From the NCBI GenBank assembly GCA_027575765.1, contig JANBPT010001164.1:1-13134 (forward strand): a stretch of 13,134 nucleotides of DNA. The letters are read 5' to 3'. Both the position numbers and the translations under genes were made by a program. Source of the DNA: Tieghemiomyces parasiticus (lineage: Eukaryota; Kickxellomycota; Dimargaritomycetes; Dimargaritales; Dimargaritaceae). This document shows positions 1 to 8,934 of the stretch, piece by piece; position 1 is the stretch's first letter, and each line of letters starts with the position of its first letter. The notes beneath the pieces were generated by a model. The model was not told the origin of the DNA and searched no databases. It was given only the letters and a program-made list of their open reading frames with translations.

Positions 1-1161
1 GTTTCGATTCAACAGTTTGGAACCACGGCGATCTGGTACACATTGGGGTATCCATGTCCGAATTCCGCAGCATAAAGATGGAAGGGAAAAGAGTTGTAAT
101 CCGTATGATCTATGACGCGTAACATCCTTAATTTCCCCCCGCAACCGCCGACCGGCCCCGGCGTCCAATGGGAAGAGAATCCTATGGTGCTAGACCCTGG
201 GAGGGGTCGAGACGCGTGGTAGTATTTGGCAGCAGCCTATGACACGTATGACGGCTGAGTGGTTCTTTACGATTGTTTGTCACCCGGTAGCACCGAAAAG
301 ACGTAGGATAACGAGTTTACTAGGAGAGGTACGTGTGCTACGCAGTTGTGCTAACGTGAATGGAATGGGATGACAATGTCACTCCGCTTTAACGAAACTA
401 GAAGTATTGGGTAAGTCAAGGGAGTCCGAGAAAATAGCTGCCGAACCCGTGGAGGAAACCAAGGGCTCGGTACGTACAGTCCTTGCGAGTGGCAAGGCGA
501 TGCAGTGCCCTGCATCTCGCTGGTAACTTTCACCTTGGGTTAAGGCCCCTGTTTCTAGGGGGTTTTACGTGTTGTTGACACTTCGTAACATCGGAGCGTC
601 CTCTGGATCCCTTCCAGTGGCAAAACAGGTGTCCGCACCACACTCCCCGACTTGTTAAGGGCAATCCCCTTAACCACGGATGCGTTGCAGATGGCTACCT
701 TTGGGACATCCACCACAAGCCGATGGTGGGCATGGGACCCTAGCCCGCCCTTATGATTATAGCCACTTTTTTAGATTCTGCCTCCTCAATGGAAGTGATT
801 TTTTTACTTCATATAGTTGTCATCGCTCTGTACTACTCAGACAGCCAATCGTATCTAGCTATCGTTGCAGGATATAAATTATTGTGGCTGGGATTTGGTT
901 AGCCCTGGCTGCCAGACGTCTATGACCGCCTCCAGTGTGCCGAAGTTCCTACTGCGTAGCCGCTGTTAGGCCTCCCTGGACAGTCAGAAGTAACAGGGGA
1001 CTAAGCCGGGACTGTGGAGTGGAGCAGGAGGATGTTTGACTCTGGTGCCGGATATCTAGGCGCAAGTGGCTGCAGCTCCATGTGGCGGCACATTACCATG
1101 GCAGTGTTACAGTCGATTCTACCAAGTTGGTTACTGTGGTATATCTGCATGTAGTAAGAGG
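1..1161. other. Intergenic, no gene recognised
   Basis: Only short chance reading frames occur here on either strand. None has a recognisable motif, consistent codon bias or a leader like those of the confident genes. The right part may include the missing 3' end of the adjacent mariner relic, but I found no terminal inverted repeat or TA duplication. Confidence 0.5.
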
Positions 1162-1981
1162 TCATGGAGCCCTCCTAAGTCTCGCCTCCGCCTGTGAGCG
1201 CCCCCGATATTCCGGGCTGGGGCTTGGTTGACAGTCTCCCGCGCACCGTGGGAGTTCCTCTCGTCTCAGTAGAACCGCAGAGGGCGGCGGTCCGGACTTC
1301 TTTGTCTTTGCCAAGGCCTGGAGCATGGGCCCAAGCCTGTACTCAATGTAGTGGTCAACAAAGACATTGGCCTCCGGGGCGCTTGACGCTCAGGCGTACC
1401 AAGCCGCGCCTGAGGGAAAAACAATGATCTGCATCACCTTGGGTGTGGTATGGACTTGGCGGGTCTCAGTTGGGACAGGGCCACCTTTAGGATACCACCT
1501 CTGGTGACTAGAACCAGTAGGGGGGATCATTAAGGTACACCCAAGTCTCCTCACTTGTGACGATGGAGCCCAGCAGGGAGTCGCTAGCCCCGTCGGATTT
1601 CTCCAGGAACCCGGTGGCTAAACAAACCCGCTGGTGGCCCTGGTCATTGGTGAGATTGTGGAGAGGGGGTACCCAACAATTGAAATAGTCACAAGGCCTC
1701 AGGTCTCTATGCAGGACTCTGCACATGGTACTAGGGGATGTGTGGCAGGCCCAGGTCAGTTGCTCAGCGGTAAGCCGGGGGACTTTCTCTAGCCGTCTCA
1801 GGATCATGTCCCCATAAAGTTGACCAAGGCTTTATGGCGGGTGGCCAGACTGGGGTTCCTATTCAAGGGGGTAGTATCCCGTACGGAAGCGATTTAACCA
1901 CCTGTAGACGGTGGTGCGGGAAGGGGCAGCCTGGCTCAGCAGGATAGTCAGCATAATTTGCATGGAGTCTGCCTTGCGGTC
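1162..1981 (-). pseudogene. Decayed mariner-family (Tc1/mariner superfamily) transposase
   Basis: This is a relic of a cut-and-paste DNA transposase. Read on the minus strand from 1981, one frame carries a helix-turn-helix segment with TVYRWLNRF and a following SGHPP (family pattern W..RF..G...., RSGRP). A second HTH-like stretch contains LTAEQL and STMCRVLHRDL, then WVPPLHNLT, GHQRV and VTSEETWVYLNDP, which matches the mariner block around the first catalytic Asp (usual TGDETW). Two in-frame stops (1877-1879 region, TAG after PLE; 1834-1832, TAA) interrupt it. Near 1509 the frame slips by one base and continues with RWYPKGGPVP, KVMQIIVF and EANVFVDHYIE, then AVLLRREELPR where family members have LLH.DNA. 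A further in-frame stop lies at 1392-1390 and the frame ends at 1164-1162. About 272 codons survive of roughly 340-350 usual, so both ends are missing. Both readable catalytic Asp positions are Glu, with about 97 residues between them. It cannot encode an active enzyme. No terminal repeats were identified. Confidence 0.85.
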
Positions 1982-3390
1982 TCACAATAATATTAATAAC
2001 TGTGGACCTGCACACCATGATTGGTAATATTGGGTTGGGTGGGGAGGAGTAGGGCTTCTGAAGTCTGCATAACGGAGAGGTAAAAATACAAGGTATGAAG
2101 TAAGGAATGACCTGGTTCCGTAATGGTTTGTATCATTCGATTCCTTGCTTAAGGCTCTTGTCGGTTTCTTGTACAGCATTAATATCCGAGACTTCAAGTT
2201 TTACCAAACCTGAACTTTAAGCGCCTACTGTCGAACGTCATATAGTGGAATCGGCTTTAACCAGCCAGAGGAAAAGCCAAACTGGTAAACCATTATTGAT
2301 CGCAATTATGGCAATGACATGGAGGTGCACTGGGGCGCAGAGTTGGCATGAGGAGGTGGTTCCTGAAGGAACCTCGAGGAAGGCATCGCTGCCTATCACA
2401 AGTAGTGCCAGTCACTGCCGGATGGAATTGAAGCACATCTAGTAAGTTCGCCGGTGGGAACCTTATTAACGAAGGCATTGATAATTCAGTTATTCATCTT
2501 ATTGGACTTGGAAGGTGCCAAACATGTCATCGGCTAGGCCTCTTGGGGTGTTAGTAAGGTTGCCATTGGCAATTGCAATCCGTGAAGGACGGCGGTAGCC
2601 TCAAGAGGCCAGTCATTGTATTCGGACACGCCATTTGCTAATATTTAGTCAAGCATCCTAACGCGATATAGATCGCTAGTTGGCACTGGAATAGGCGGCT
2701 GGTACATAGAATGTTTCTATCGATTGGCAGATCGTTCTAGAAAATTGTTAATCCGGCTAGAGTATATACAGGGCCAGCGCGCACCACCACATTACGTAGA
2801 TTGTGCAGATACACTTTTACTTGATAAAGTTCCTATCGTGGTGGCCGCCTATGTAATCATCTCTCGAATGTTTTTTTACCACCCTTCAATGTACTAATTA
2901 GTACTCTACACCCGACGGCAATAGTCGCCATCGGCCAGTGGCCGCTATTCAATCTGGCCGAGTAGTTGCAGGTTGGATCGCAGAATAGCCATTTTAGAGA
3001 CCTCCGCCTTGAATGGTAGAAACTAGGCGCACTTAGCGCCACGGTTCCATGAATACCAGCCATAATCTGAGTCCTCGGGCCCTTATTTCGTCGCCCTTCC
3101 GGTACCAGCCGTAGCCAGGGCTAAGTGCTGAGTGGGCTATCAACTGAACACCCCCAGTCCGTTCGTGCCGACGACGACAGAAACCTCAGCCATCCAAACG
3201 GCCTTTGGACCAGTTTGCCATGCAGCTTCTCCTCCCACTCCTAAAGGCACCCTCCGCCAGCTGGCCTTTGAATCGTAAAGGAGGGGGGTGGTAGGCATTA
3301 TTATGTTTCCTTCTCTCTCACCCTTATTGATTTTTTCTCGATGCTAACCCCCCCCCGCCGCTGCTCTGTGTTTGTGCAATGAGGGGTTAC
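1982..3390. other. Intergenic, no gene recognised
   Basis: No coding signal is convincing here. Small inverted repeats occur, such as GGTTCC-TGAA-GGAACC at 2358-2373 and TTGCC-ATT-GGCAA near 2563. They are isolated and not tied to any gene. The upper end of the mariner element probably lies in the first 200 bases, but its boundary could not be placed. Confidence 0.5.
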
Positions 3391-3391
3391 G

Positions 3392-3546
3392 CCAATCAAA
3401 TCATCCGTTTGCCCGCCGTCCGGCCAGATAAACTGCTTCTCTTTGCCCCTCCTCCTAGAGTCTAAAAGTCCAGCCGCCCAACGGACGGTGTGTCGGTGAA
3501 TCTGTGATTGGGCTAAATGGCGTGTTTTCGGGGATCGTATGATTGG
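3392..3546 (+). promoter_or_regulatory. CCAAT-box cluster upstream of ERG25
   Basis: Three CCAAT pentamers lie 530-690 bases upstream of the ERG25 start: CCAAT at 3392-3396 (in GCCAATCA), and reverse ATTGG at 3507-3511 and 3542-3546. CCAAT boxes bind the HAP/NF-Y complex in fungi and animals. A role here is inferred from position only. The distance from the likely TATA box, over 320 bases, is long for a core element. Confidence 0.35.
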
Positions 3547-3590
3547 CTCTGTTTCGGTGGTTCAGCGTGGGGTGCCGGTGCAATACGATC
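3533..3590. promoter_or_regulatory. Inverted pair of sterol-element-like motifs around CCAAT and CACCCCAC
   Basis: GATCGTAT (3533-3540) and its exact reverse complement ATACGATC (3583-3590) flank a 42-base spacer. Each contains TCGTAT, six of the seven bases of the yeast Upc2/Ecm22 sterol response element TCGTATA. The spacer holds an inverted CCAAT box (3542-3546) and GTGGGGTG (3567-3574), the reverse of CACCCCAC, which is the 3' eight bases of the animal SRE-1 ATCACCCCAC. Placement upstream of a sterol gene is suggestive, but the individual motifs are short and function is unproven. Confidence 0.25.
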
Positions 3591-3868
3591 AGGCCATTCG
3601 GTATCCCCTCCATCCGCCTAATCCGCCGCATTTTCACCTGCCAATGACCAGTACGCTTTGGCAGCTTAGGTTTGTCATGCTCTGTGTGGGGGAGGTGGTG
3701 TGGTTTTTTTTTATTGCCATTATGCATGGAGCTTAGCGCCTTGGGGCCCTAGAGCTTGTAAAGAGGCCATCCACAATCGCGGACTATTTACCACCGCCTT
3801 GACCACACATCCCTAAGCTAACCTAGCATAACGTTTATGCTTTAGGCAGGTTCCTACCTCTGTTTGGA

Positions 3869-3874
3869 TATATA
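3869..3874 (+). promoter_or_regulatory. TATA box, probable ERG25 core promoter
   Basis: TATATA within GGATATATACAC lies about 205 bases before the ERG25 ATG. A pyrimidine-rich leader follows (about 3880-4075) with no ATG between 3890 and 4077, as expected for a 5' untranslated region. Confidence 0.5.
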
Positions 3875-4076
3875 CACCCGCGCCCCTCTGCTTTAGCACT
3901 CGACGCCCTCTGTGCCCTTCTACCTGTTCTAAACTTTTCTTTTTTGACAACTCTAGAGCAGTCCTTCTCTTCGACGTGTGCTGTAGTTCGGCACTTGCTC
4001 TCTCTATTGACTTTTGCCTAGCGCTTCATCTCAGTGCAAACCTTTGGTTCCGTCGCATCTTCGCCGCCCCTTCGCC

Positions 4077-4952
4077 ATGAGCAACACCACCCTCGCCGCC
4101 GACCCGGCCGCCGCGGGTTACGCGAACGGCGTGCAACTCAACGCCCTCGAGCAGTTCTGGGCCTCCCTCTTTGTAGGCCGGGACGAATGGACCGTCATCA
4201 CTCTCATCAGTCTCATTGTCCACGAGGTGGTCTACTTTGGCCGCTTCCTCCCGTTCTGGCTCTGCGACCACATCCCGGCGCTGCGCAAGTACAAGATTCA
4301 GGACAAGGACAACACGCCCGCCCAGCTGTGGAAGTGCACGCGGAGCCTCCTGTTCAGCCATACCTTCATTCAGCTGCCGCTCATGGTCCTGTTCCACCCG
4401 ACGGGTAAATTGTTGGGCATGAAGATCACCGAGGTGCCATTCCCGGCCTGGACCCAGATGGCCCTCCAGATCGCCGCGTTTATGGTGTTTGAGGACGCGT
4501 TCCACTACTGGTCCCACCGCGCCCTGCACTACGGGCCCTTGTACCGCTACATTCACAAGCAGCACCACGAGTTCTCGGCGCCGTTCGGTTTGACTGCTGA
4601 GTACGCCCACCCCCTGGAAATTCTGATCCTCGGCATGGGCACCATCGGCGGCCCGCTGCTCTGGGTCATGGCCACGGGGGATATGCACATTTTCACCGTG
4701 CTGGCCTGGATCGTGGTCCGTCTCTTCCAGACCGTCGACTCTCACTCGGGGTACGATTTCCCCTGGTCTCTCCGCCACTGGCTTCCCTTCTGGTCCGGTG
4801 CCGAGCACCACGACTACCACCACATGGCCTTCGTCAACAACTACTCCACCTCCTTCCGCTGGTGGGATTACCTGTGCGGCACGGACCTCAAGTACCGTGC
4901 CTGGCGTAAGGAGCACGACCTCAAGCTGGCTGCCGCCAAGAAGGTGGATTAA
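4077..4952 (+). CDS. ERG25: C-4 methylsterol oxidase (sterol C-4 demethylase component)
   Basis: This 291-residue, intronless ER-membrane di-iron oxidase of the fatty acid hydroxylase/sterol desaturase superfamily oxidises the C-4 methyl groups of sterol precursors in ergosterol synthesis, working with Erg26, Erg27 and Erg28. All three histidine boxes are present: HRALH (147-151), HKQHH (160-164) and HHDYHH (244-249). The conserved stretches SAPFGLTAEYAHPLE (167-181) and DSHSGYDFPW (221-230) are typical of Erg25/MSMO1. Hydrophobic segments lie near 41-62, 91-107, 124-139, 181-199 and 203-217. The C-terminus KKVD fits a KKxx dilysine ER-retrieval signal. I chose the ATG at 4077 (context GCCATGA) because no ATG precedes it in the leader; the frame extends upstream only through non-ATG codons to a TGA at 4008. 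Length matches the family (yeast about 309). Codons end mostly in C or G, which also opens long shadow frames on both strands. A cytochrome b5 gene lies 2.1 kb downstream on the same strand. Confidence 0.96.
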   Translation: MSNTTLAADPAAAGYANGVQLNALEQFWASLFVGRDEWTVITLISLIVHEVVYFGRFLPFWLCDHIPALRKYKIQDKDNTPAQLWKCTRSLLFSHTFIQLPLMVLFHPTGKLLGMKITEVPFPAWTQMALQIAAFMVFEDAFHYWSHRALHYGPLYRYIHKQHHEFSAPFGLTAEYAHPLEILILGMGTIGGPLLWVMATGDMHIFTVLAWIVVRLFQTVDSHSGYDFPWSLRHWLPFWSGAEHHDYHHMAFVNNYSTSFRWWDYLCGTDLKYRAWRKEHDLKLAAAKKVD

Positions 4953-5060
4953 AAATATAGAAGGCGAAGAAGCGAGGGGGAAGACTAGTCCTTATCAAAC
5001 TAATCATTATAAAACCATTACATTATACTAATTGACATTATTGTTATTCTTTACCCGTTC
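4953..5060 (+). terminator. AT-rich ERG25 3' flank, probable polyadenylation region
   Basis: The sequence turns AT-rich right after the stop codon, with AAAAATATAG and ATTATAAAACC followed by T-rich stretches. No canonical AATAAA is present, which is common in fungi. The exact cleavage site cannot be placed. Confidence 0.35.
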
Positions 5061-5241
5061 CTGCTATCGTAGTGTGAAATGGAGAGAAGGGTGAATATCG
5101 CACGTGGACTCTTGTAGGGTTAGCCTGTGAAATGCACAATTGGTCTCCCGGTTGTTGTCCTCCAAAAGTAGATATTTTCCCTAATATCCATACTTGGCTA
5201 CGTTTATCTGCAAACCCCCTCCCCAAATTCCGCCTTCTACT

Positions 5242-5445
5242 ATGGAGTCCGCGTCGCAACCATACCGCTGCCCATTGGGTGCTTGCGCACTTTTCCGCAA
5301 GACTGTAAAATTGTACCCGGCCTCACCCGTGTGGAGGACCCCGTATACATTGTGCCGTCATGGCCCGCGACGTGAAGGGGAGGGAGAGCAAACCAAGGAT
5401 GAGGGACGATCAGCTGCTTGCGAGGCGCAGGGACGTCTCGGCTAG
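5242..5445 (+). pseudogene. Possible broken C2H2 zinc-finger gene start
   Basis: An ATG at 5242 follows a pyrimidine-rich leader (about 5213-5241) and opens a frame ending at 5443-5445. It begins MESASQPYRCPLGAC, followed by LF, a basic stretch, L, and a second PYTLC. The spacing PY.C....C..F.....L resembles the first half of a C2H2 finger followed by the linker and start of a second finger. Both zinc-binding histidines are absent (Ala and Trp at those places), and the linker is two residues short. Early codons end mostly in C or G and this fades along the frame. This could be a relic of a transcription-factor gene or a chance likeness. It lies 290 bases after ERG25. Confidence 0.2.
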
Positions 5446-6557
5446 GCTATAGTGCTGATAGAACGCACAGTTTGTGCACACCAGGGGAGGGGTTTGGATC
5501 TTGGTGATACCGTGTCAACGGAGGATCGGCCTGCCTTTGGATGCTTGGTATCAGCTTTTTTTTTTACCTAGGCTAGACGGGAGACCGTCAAAGACAGAAG
5601 GCTGGTGAGCAGACGATAGTTAAGGTTATGTATAGTAGAGCTGGAAATGGTCTGACCGACACGTATGGGCGGCGGCATTGAGAAACTTACATATACCAGG
5701 CACAGTCTCTGCAGCTAGGCTAGGACCCCGGCCGACCATTCGAAGCACTTAGTATTGATGTCCTTGTTGCGGAAGAGTGGGGATGAGGGGGGGAAGGAAG
5801 GACTCCACCAGCTGCTGATCCGCGGCTGCCGTCGACCTGGCTCCATAGGTGCGCCCGTCCAGACTACTTTCTTCACCTGCAACCGGACCGCATCCGTCGG
5901 TGCTTTCCAACTCCTAGCCGCTGGTTGCGCTGAATTACGTGCTCTGCATGTGATGCCTCCCTACACCCTACTGCTCCCATCCCTATACTCCTGCGCAACG
6001 CCAGCCACGCGATTGACTCCTAAGGGGGCCAGGCATCTCTAGTAGCCTACCACTTTAGGGTTCCGCGTGTACATGTTTTCGTTAGTACGATGGGCTTTTT
6101 ATTTTCTTCTTGAGGCTGTTGTGTACGTTAGTGTATCAGGCATCCATCTTGGATTCTAAGTCGGACCTCCATGGCTCCGCTCGCTTGAATGGGGCCGAAG
6201 TATCTCAGTGTCTACGATGGCGAAGGTTAATAGCTCATTACCTGTACGGGTATGGCAATGGTGCTGCCAAATGGGTAGTACTGCCGAGCTGATCGATAAC
6301 ATCTATGCTTAGAGGATTATCGATCTTAGCCCCAAGCCACTGCCCACCCATGTACCTTGGAGTCACCACTGCCTGCTCCTGTATTTCCTGGAAGCTAGGC
6401 TTGATGAAACACTCGGGGCACACAGCCTCAAAGCTTTGTACATCAGACAGTCGCCCCAGCGATTGTGTATCCTGCCCCGTTTAGATGCTAGTTTCGAATC
6501 TTTTATACCTTGCAGCCCGCCACCATCTGTAGCCCCCTTGCTCCGCATCTGGCCCAT
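5446..6557. other. Intergenic, no gene recognised
   Basis: A 95-codon frame (5755-6042, +) is the longest open stretch. It has no recognisable domain or leader and mixed codon use, so I do not call it a gene. A T10 tract sits at 5556-5565. Nothing else stands out. Confidence 0.45.
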
Positions 6558-6660
6558 GTCTAGTCTTTTTTTTTTCTGCCCAGTCCTCCACTTCGCTCTC
6601 TCTTTCCCCCCTGACCATAGCACATCCCCCCTCCTCCTTCTGCACCAGTCGCTAGGAGAG
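6558..6660 (+). promoter_or_regulatory. Polypyrimidine block upstream of cytochrome b5
   Basis: From 6558 the + strand becomes strongly pyrimidine-rich, with T10 at 6566-6575 and C/T runs to about 6640. Similar C/T-rich sequence precedes ERG25 and the right-edge gene, so it looks like a promoter habit of this genome. A nucleosome-depleting role for the T tract is possible but inferred. Confidence 0.4.
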
Positions 6661-6676
6661 TCGCCCCAACCTCAGA

Positions 6677-6684
6677 ACCAATCA
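6677..6684 (+). promoter_or_regulatory. CCAAT box of the cytochrome b5 gene
   Basis: ACCAATCA (CCAAT at 6678-6682) is a good match to the HAP/NF-Y consensus, about 335 bases before the cytochrome b5 ATG and 20 bases before a perfect inverted repeat. Function is inferred from motif and position. Confidence 0.4.
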
Positions 6685-6702
6685 TCCCATGCTTCGGGCC
6701 CT

Positions 6703-6724
6703 CGAGTACTTCTCAAAGTACTCG
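6703..6724. repeat. Perfect 9-bp inverted repeat in the cytochrome b5 upstream region
   Basis: CGAGTACTT (6703-6711) and AAGTACTCG (6716-6724) are exact reverse complements separated by CTCA. The arrangement suits either a dimeric regulator site or a short hairpin in DNA or RNA. It lies about 290 bases upstream of the cytochrome b5 ATG. Confidence 0.6.
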
Positions 6725-7015
6725 CGTGGTCAGGACCTTTTTGACCAGATACAGCATGCCCTCCACTCCTTCCCTATTTCCGACCATATCCGTACACTTT
6801 TTTGTCGTTCATCACCCTCTAATCTGTTCGGCTCATCGCCTACTTTCGTTGAACTTTCGAGCCTAGTAAGCCACAGCGTTACTCACACCATCCCACGTCA
6901 TCCGCATCTCCCTCTCATCGGTCATTTTTCACTCAGCCCCTCCATTTGGCTTGTCTCTACGGTCTGGTATTCGCTGCCCCCTCCCCCCGCATCTACACTT
7001 ACATACATACATACC

Positions 7016-7642
7016 ATGTCGACCGTCACTGTCTACACCGCTGACCAGGTCGCCGTCCACAACAAGAAGAGTGATCTCTGGTGCATCCTGGACGGTAAGG
7101 TCTACGACATCACCAAGTTTGTCGATGAGGTGAGTTGATGCAGCCAATGAAATAAACCGCATGTGCTTGTTTTACGGGCCGGGGCAGCTGTTTATCGGTC
7201 AACCTCATTCCGTCCTACGTACAACCTGGGTAATTGCCCTGGAAACACCCCCCCTCCGACCTGCCCTGCATCTGGATTTTACTAACCTTTGTCCCGCCCA
7301 CCGCGCTTCTCTCTACTCTCCTTCTGTCGTTTCCAGCACCCCGGCGGTGAGGAAGTCCTGCTCGAGCATGCTGGCATTGACTGCTCAGACGCCTTTGAGG
7401 ACGTAGGTCACTCGGAAGACGCTCGTGAGATGCTGGCTGAATTCTACGTAGGCGATCTGGACGGTGCCTCCGTACCGGCTGGCCCGCCCAAGGCCCCCGT
7501 CGCCAAGTCCACCGCTGCGTCGGCCGCCAACCAGAAGCAGAATGACACCGGGTCGGGATTCACCCAGTTTGCCCTGCCGCTCGCCATCCTCGTGGCTTAC
7601 TTCGCTTACAAGTACTATGCGGGCGCTGTGCAGGCCGAATAG
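7016..7642 (+). CDS. CYB5: Cytochrome b5, tail-anchored, two exons (7016-7129, 7337-7642)
   Basis: This is a small haem protein that passes electrons from cytochrome b5 reductase or P450 reductase to ER oxidases such as desaturases and sterol C-4 methyl oxidase. Exon 1 encodes 38 residues and exon 2 encodes 101, giving 139, a normal length. The haem ligands are His39 in HPGGEE and His63 in GHSEDAR, 24 residues apart as in the family. Other hallmarks are the early W22 ([16 protein letters not shown]) and AFEDVGHS. After the domain comes an Ala/Pro/Lys-rich linker (about 80-105), then one hydrophobic segment (about 113-132) and a short AGAVQAE tail, the layout of a tail-anchored microsomal b5. 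The ATG at 7016 has context ACCATGT and gives the standard N-terminus. The frame stays open upstream to an ATG at 6689, but that stretch does not resemble any b5 N-terminus. Splicing is phase 0 between Glu38 and His39. Codons are GC3-rich, as in ERG25. Confidence 0.96.
7130..7336 (+). other. Spliceosomal intron in the cytochrome b5 gene
   Basis: The intron is 207 bases with a GTGAGT donor at 7130 and a TTTCCAG acceptor ending at 7336. A perfect TACTAAC branch-point consensus lies at 7280-7286, its adenosine (7285) 51 bases from the acceptor, with a C/T-rich tract between. An in-frame TGA at 7136 would stop unspliced translation. Splicing joins FVDE to HPGGEE and restores the conserved cytochrome b5 core. 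Confidence 0.95.
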
Positions 7643-7675
7643 AGAATTCCTGGTGCGTGCGTTGTAGTCAACAAT

Positions 7676-7681
7676 AATAAA
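7676..7681 (+). terminator. Polyadenylation signal of the cytochrome b5 gene
   Basis: A canonical AATAAA lies 33 bases after the stop codon, within ACAATAATAAAAAC. Spacing and orientation fit a fungal 3' end signal. Confidence 0.6.
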
Positions 7682-7689
7682 AACATTCG

Positions 7690-8934
7690 TAGCCAATTCG
7701 TACAAGCGATAAGGGGGGGGGAATGCTATGTTGGGCTTTCGTCCGTAGGCCATATCGATTGTGGGGGGTGTACTATTGGACACCGAAAACTAGGTAGGCT
7801 ACAGTTGTCCCGGTTTGGAGACCCGAGGTCAGTTTGGAGGAGGAGGAATACCCATGGCCATGAAAAGATGTGCGCGAAGACCTGCAATGATTGGCCAGCG
7901 GTTACACAGGATGACTCCCCGTAAGCCATGTACGACGTATTGGATTTTAATTATCTATTGGGTTTGATATCAGGTTATCAGACTAAACCCGTCTCAACTT
8001 ACCAAACCATTCCGGGGTGCCCCCCTCCCTTCTACATTACGACAGCCGGGTGGAGATCGATGCGACAGTATTTACGACCGCCAGCAAGCTGTCATCAACA
8101 TGACGCACGGCGAAAATAGTACTCTGACTCTCAGACCCTAAAAAAGTTAACACCTTGCATTGGCGTGATGAGCACCCTGAAGGCAGAGGGGGAGGAGGGA
8201 GGTGCCTGCACCCCACAGGCATTCCACCTAAGGAAGCACAGTGTACTGGATCAACATATCTTACAACGACAGAATGCATCAGGGACCGAGTGGAGTCATT
8301 GCTACTGACACTTGGGGACTACGGTATGGTTCTATACTAATTGATACTGGAGGTTGGCCGATCGTATTTTAGGCGCCGAAAAATGAATCCGAAACCCTCG
8401 CCCCAGGGTTGGTGAGCCAATTACGTCCGATGAGAACCGATGTGAGGTACCGTTTCCCCCCCCCCTCCCTGGACCCTGACTTGAGCACAGATACTAGTGG
8501 TTGCAGGCCTGGGGGTACTAGTCAAGCATGCGTGATTAATAATGGCCCGGAACAAGACCTGCTCATTGCCTTGCCACTGGTTGGCCAGCATCTCCACGGT
8601 CCTGGATTAGGGGGTCAATGGGCGTAAGTATATGTCGCGGGGGGGGGGAGGGAAGGCAATTGATACGCAGCTGCCAGGGCCTTGTTTTGGTGAGAATATG
8701 TAGGCCTGACGGTAGCAATCGACCACAGGTTGAGGTGGTAAAGATGAAAAAAAAGGAGTGGGTGATAATACACGCGGGGGGATATTTTCCGTGAATGTGA
8801 ACTGGATCACGGCCGTGTGGACGCGCCTAGGCTCGCCATATCCGTTGGCCGATGGGAGACAGACCTGAGCGGCCTGCCGGGCCTTGTACAATATGAAAAA
8901 AGCCGTGCCAGGGCGCAATACCTAATACACCCGG
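7690..8934. other. Intergenic, no gene recognised; several G/C homopolymers
   Basis: Reading frames here are short and unremarkable. The stretch contains three long homopolymers: G9 (7713-7721), C10 (8456-8465) and G10 (8639-8648). No domain, RNA gene or promoter could be supported. Confidence 0.5.

Noticed and set aside
1..12. GTTTCGATTC at the left edge resembling a tRNA B box
   Set aside because: The rest of any tRNA would lie outside the window, and the following bases do not complete a T-stem and acceptor.
4014..4076. Upstream extension of ERG25 by 21 codons
   Set aside because: The extension starts at TTG and contains no ATG. The ATG at 4077 has good context and gives the normal family N-terminus.
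4034..4408. 124-codon + frame inside ERG25
   Set aside because: It overlaps the confident sterol gene out of frame and is a codon-bias shadow.
4026..4916. 296-codon open frame on the minus strand opposite ERG25
   Set aside because: It mirrors the GC3-rich codons of ERG25, is Val/Glu/Gly/Arg-rich without any domain, and the + strand gene is unmistakable.
5755..6042. 95-codon + frame between ERG25 and cytochrome b5
   Set aside because: No leader, codon bias or recognisable motif; it is compatible with chance.
6480..6520. TTCGAAT resembling a tRNA T-loop near 6494
   Set aside because: The flanking five-base arms do not pair and no anticodon or acceptor stem can be built around it.
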